DNA of 64,000 bases from Pedobacter sp. KBW06 (GTDB taxonomy: Bacteria > Bacteroidota > Bacteroidia > Sphingobacteriales > Sphingobacteriaceae): positions 1,389,133 to 1,453,132 of the forward strand of contig NZ_QAJL01000001.1 in assembly GCF_003852525.1 (NCBI RefSeq). Direction: 5' to 3'. The notes under the pieces were generated by a model. That model had not been told where the DNA came from. It did no database searches and saw only the letters and a program-made list of their open reading frames with translations. Shown here piece by piece: positions 61,360 through 64,000 of this stretch; position 1 is the first letter of the stretch, and the number at the start of each line of letters is the position of its first letter. A program made the position numbers and the translations under genes.

Positions 61360-61776
61360 ATGGCAATAGGACTCAGGGTTGGCCCGATATTTTATAAAAT
61401 AGGAACAGGAAGTCTCCTGCATTCCTTCTTTTCCAACATCGCCTATCACCTCGAGGATCATAAATGGGGCTCAAAATACCCGTTCCTGATGAAAGAACTC
61501 TATCAGGGCGAATTGTCTTTAGCAAACCTTTCTAAAGTTAAAGAGGAGCTCAATGAAATCAGAGCGGCATTCAAAGGATATGCTCCCGATCGTGTAATAT
61601 GGGATATTGATGATTTAAAGCAGGCCCCTCCCTGGGGAACGCACATTGCAGAAACGATCACCAGTCTGTCAAACTATTTTGTGACCAGTGATGGAAAACA
61701 ATTTTTTGATGTTTTCGACCAAGCATTGCAGGCAGGTATAGAAATCAGGAAACCGATCAAATTACAATCGCTTTAA
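61360..61776 (+). CDS. Immunity 70 (Imm70) family protein
   Basis: 138 residues. The segments IGLRVGPIFYKIGTGSLLHS, a WGSKYPFLMKELYQGEL stretch and VIWDIDDLKQAPPWG match the Imm70 pattern as I recall it. Immunity proteins of this kind neutralise polymorphic toxins delivered by neighbours. No toxin gene lies beside it, so it is an orphan. No signal peptide, so it acts in the cytoplasm. It is convergent with the WYL regulator gene, 10 nt apart. Confidence 0.7.
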   Translation: MAIGLRVGPIFYKIGTGSLLHSFFSNIAYHLEDHKWGSKYPFLMKELYQGELSLANLSKVKEELNEIRAAFKGYAPDRVIWDIDDLKQAPPWGTHIAETITSLSNYFVTSDGKQFFDVFDQALQAGIEIRKPIKLQSL

Positions 61777-61786
61777 TATTTATTTA

Positions 61787-62806
61787 TCAGCCGATCATTT
61801 CATAATGCCCCATCATATGCTTCAGGTGTTCTTTCATTTGAACAACAAGCACTTCAGGGCTCAGGACTTTCACCTTAGCACCGAAGCCCAGCAGCTCGCG
61901 CTCCAGTTCAAAATTTAGCACCACCTGAATGCTAAAAATTTTGCCATCGTTCTCTTCCCTGATTAATCGCTGGGAACGATGTAAAGGCTTGGTCATCATA
62001 TACGGCGCATTGTCCTGGTCCGACCAGAATATCACCTCAGTATCTTTCTGGTGCGGATATTTGGAAACTCCGATTACATTATGATAGAAATTGGCAAAAT
62101 CATCAATATTGTTCTCCTGATATTCAGCAGCCCCCTCAGTGATGGACTGGATTCTGTCTAATGCCAGGTTATATAACAATGCATTACTTCCCTGAACCAC
62201 CCCTATGACAAACCATCTGTTGCGGTATTCCTTTAATAAATAAGGACTAAAGTTAAGCGCATTGGCCTTTTTAGCTTTAAAAGACTGGTAAGTGATGCCC
62301 AATGTCCGTTTGGCGACAATCGCTTTACGGATCACCTCAATATATTCCAGTCCTTTCAGGTCGTCATTCTTTTCAAAATCGATCAGTGGCTGCGTTTGCA
62401 TTTCCTGAGCATATATCTTATCCTCCAGTTTGCTTAACATTTCATTAAGGTCTGCAAAATGACTAAAGCCTTTAAACTGGCTCAGCAAATGAGAAACCTC
62501 ATTCAGCACCTGCATATCCTGCTGGTTCAGGGGACTATTGGTAATGCTGTAATCCTTATCCGCATAGGTATAGTATTTTCGATCCACCACCACTATAGGT
62601 GCTTCATAGCCCAGTTTATTGCTGCGCATCATTTCAAGATCTGCCTGTATTGACCTGCGGCTTACCCCGGTATCAATTCCCTGATATTCATATAAAGCAT
62701 CCGAACAGGCGGTAATCAAATCTTCCAGGCTCCACTTTCTCCTCCGGTTTTGCAGGCATTGATCAATGGTCCGGTAACGAAGGAGTGCATTGCGGTTTAC
62801 GGGCAT
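61787..62806 (-). CDS. WYL-domain transcriptional regulator
   Basis: 339 residues: an N-terminal winged helix-turn-helix (about 5-75, with SRRSIQADLEMMRSNKLGYE), a linker, and a WYL domain (about 160-245) with ITYQSFKAKKA and RNRWFVIGVVQGS, which carries the ring-binding residues, followed by a C-terminal WCX-like part. WYL regulators respond to nucleic acids or small ligands and often control DNA-damage, defence or RNA-repair genes. It is divergent from a TROVE/Ro60 gene, with direct repeats between them that suit an operator. Confidence 0.9.
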   Translation of the reverse strand: MPVNRNALLRYRTIDQCLQNRRRKWSLEDLITACSDALYEYQGIDTGVSRRSIQADLEMMRSNKLGYEAPIVVVDRKYYTYADKDYSITNSPLNQQDMQVLNEVSHLLSQFKGFSHFADLNEMLSKLEDKIYAQEMQTQPLIDFEKNDDLKGLEYIEVIRKAIVAKRTLGITYQSFKAKKANALNFSPYLLKEYRNRWFVIGVVQGSNALLYNLALDRIQSITEGAAEYQENNIDDFANFYHNVIGVSKYPHQKDTEVIFWSDQDNAPYMMTKPLHRSQRLIREENDGKIFSIQVVLNFELERELLGFGAKVKVLSPEVLVVQMKEHLKHMMGHYEMIG

Positions 62807-62843
62807 AATTAAATATTTTTCGAAATTTATAAAAATAAATTAC

Positions 62844-62865
62844 ACTGCGCAAATAGACTGCGCAA
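62844..62865. promoter_or_regulatory. Two direct repeats between WYL and TROVE genes, likely operator
   Basis: ACTGCGCAA at 62844-62852 and again at 62857-62865, 13 bp apart, each with a TGCGCA palindrome at its core. They lie upstream of an AATCTTTG box (62874-62881, one base off TAnnTTTG) facing the TROVE gene, at about -17 to -38, and 38 nt from the WYL start. Confidence 0.55.
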
Positions 62866-62900
62866 GGCCTCCCAATCTTTGTTTCAACAAATAAAGAAAG

Positions 62901-62905
62901 GGAGG
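62901..62905 (+). promoter_or_regulatory. Shine-Dalgarno sequence of the TROVE gene (GGAGG)
   Basis: A GGAGG core within AAAGGGAGG, 6 nt before the ATG at 62912. This is unusual in this window, where few genes have such a site, and supports the chosen start. Confidence 0.6.
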
Positions 62906-62911
62906 TTCCCA

Positions 62912-64000
62912 ATGAAATTTAACAGATTAATTCAGCACATATTAGGCGTAACAAATCATGAAGGCGAATATGCCTTTCGACTGGATCGGGCGACGGAACT
63001 TTATACCGCTGTAGTGACCTGGAACCTCAATGATTCTTTCTATGAGAAAAACACCACACGTTTGAGTCGTGTGAAGGCACTCATTGCAAAGAATGACCCG
63101 GTGTTTGTTGGTAAACTCGCAGTTTATGCCCGAACCAAAATGCACCTGCGTTCTGCACCACTGGTCTTGTTAACCGAGCTTGCGAAACTGCATTCCGGAG
63201 ACAATCTGGTTTCCCGTGTAACAGAAAAAGTAGTAATCCGTGCAGATGAGATCACAGAATTGCTGGCTTGTTACGAGTTACTGAATGATCGTAATCGTAA
63301 GAAAAAACTAAACCGGTTGTCAAAGCAGCTACAAAAAGGCCTTCAATCTGCGTTTAACCGTTTCGACGAATACCAGTTTGCAAAGTACAACCGGAATACC
63401 GGCATCAGGTTACGTGATGCTTTATTCCTTGTTCACCCAAAAGCAAAAGATGATGCTCAGCAAAACATCTTCAATAAAATTGCGGCTGGTGCCATGCAAA
63501 CACCTTACACCTGGGAAACAGAGCTTTCCGCCTTAGGAAAAAGGAGTTTTGACGGAAAATTAGCAAGGGCAAATGCTTTGAGGCAGAAATGGGAAGAGTT
63601 GATTGACAGTGGCAGAATAGGCTATATGGCCTTATTGCGAAACCTTAGAAATATATATGAAGCAACAGTGAGTGAAGAACACCTGGAAAAGGTTTGTACG
63701 ATGTTAACCTCCGCGGAAAATATAGCCAGGGCTAAACAATTTCCATTCCGCTATCTGGCGGCCTACCGGGAACTGTCGTCCAGACTCACAAGAGCAGATT
63801 GGTCATTACGATCGAACAACTCAGGTACAGCTGTTAAATCGGCTAAAGAAAAACTATGCGATGCTTTAGAGGAAGCAGTATCCATTAGCGCGGCTAATAT
63901 TAAAGGATTTAATGGAAAAACCAGGGTATTGATTGCCTGTGATGTTTCCGGATCCATGCAAACACCAATATCCGAAAAATCTACCATCAGGCTTTACGAT
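62912..64000 (+). CDS. TROVE-domain protein, Ro60 homologue (3' part missing)
   Basis: An open frame of 363 codons runs from ATG at 62912 to the window end without a stop. The first 330 residues fit the TROVE (Telomerase, Ro, Vault) HEAT-like ring: TELYTAVVTWNLNDSFYEKN, AVYARTKMHLRSAPLVLL, and the KQFPFRYLAAYRE helix. A von Willebrand A domain begins at about residue 335 with VLIACDVSGSM, holding the DxSxS metal-adhesion motif. Bacterial Ro60 proteins (Rsr) bind Y-like RNAs and misfolded or damaged RNAs and help RNA turnover and stress survival. The full protein should be about 500-540 residues. It is divergent from the WYL regulator, which probably controls it. Confidence 0.9.
   Translation, partial: MKFNRLIQHILGVTNHEGEYAFRLDRATELYTAVVTWNLNDSFYEKNTTRLSRVKALIAKNDPVFVGKLAVYARTKMHLRSAPLVLLTELAKLHSGDNLVSRVTEKVVIRADEITELLACYELLNDRNRKKKLNRLSKQLQKGLQSAFNRFDEYQFAKYNRNTGIRLRDALFLVHPKAKDDAQQNIFNKIAAGAMQTPYTWETELSALGKRSFDGKLARANALRQKWEELIDSGRIGYMALLRNLRNIYEATVSEEHLEKVCTMLTSAENIARAKQFPFRYLAAYRELSSRLTRADWSLRSNNSGTAVKSAKEKLCDALEEAVSISAANIKGFNGKTRVLIACDVSGSMQTPISEKSTIRLYD

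Noticed and set aside
61176..61397. A 73-codon plus-strand frame between purL and the Imm70 gene
   Set aside because: It crosses the purL promoter and a perfect terminator, and overlaps the Imm70 start. Its composition looks like chance.
62942..63987. Minus-strand frames inside the TROVE gene
   Set aside because: They are short, antisense to a continuous TROVE-vWA frame and carry no motif.

Overview
The window looks like chromosomal DNA of a Bacteroidota, most likely a Sphingobacteriaceae such as Pedobacter. This is inferred from a SusC/SusD pair, five TonB-dependent or porin-like outer-membrane proteins, many Bacteroidota-type lipoprotein signals, a DUF6266 protein, several exact TAnnTTTG -7 promoter boxes and an almost complete lack of Shine-Dalgarno sites. 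No rRNA, tRNA, CRISPR array, insertion sequence or prophage was recognised. The region reads as ordinary accessory/metabolic chromosome, not as a mobile island.

Left part (1-8.7 kb): a minus-strand run encodes a UbiA-like membrane protein coupled to a methyltransferase, a TonB/MORN protein, a small AraC regulator, an SDR oxidoreductase, a DUF3095 cyclase-like protein and a membrane protein cut by the window edge. Next come a class 3 lipase, an astacin-like lipoprotein protease, an L,D-transpeptidase-like protein and a DinB protein. From 8.7 to 23 kb there is a large TonB receptor, a SusC/SusD pair, a BamA-like protein, a putative GH101/GH129-type glycosidase, a SMI1/KNR4 protein and two tandem AraC regulators. 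From 23 to 30.4 kb lie small proteins (including a stand-alone chorismate mutase), DUF6266, a second TonB receptor paralogous to the first, an AraC regulator and a chloramphenicol-acetyltransferase-like gene.

Middle part (30.8-50 kb): a C39-peptidase ABC exporter with its HlyD partner and no visible cargo; a three-gene operon for a di-heme cytochrome, an unusual Rieske protein and a porin; a protein of unknown function with kinase-like motifs; an M60 mucinase-type protease with a ricin-type lectin domain; a siderophore receptor; an HxlR-regulated methyltransferase and metallo-hydrolase pair; a GH20 hexosaminidase; and a hybrid histidine kinase. The M60 and GH20 genes share near-identical LacI-family-type operators in their upstream regions, which suggests one glycoprotein-degradation regulon.

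Right part (50-64 kb): a cysteine-rich protein, a GNAT-MarR pair, the 5-oxoprolinase operon pxpB-pxpC-pxpA with an NRAMP-like transporter, peptidase E, a GH16 lipoprotein, purL, an orphan Imm70 immunity protein, and a WYL regulator divergent from a TROVE/Ro60 protein that runs off the end. The most interesting leads are the WYL/Ro60 pair with its spaced operator repeats, the M60/GH20 operator set, the redox operon with a disulfide-less Rieske protein, the NRAMP-like protein lacking metal ligands, and a set of genes that appear to be transcribed without leaders.
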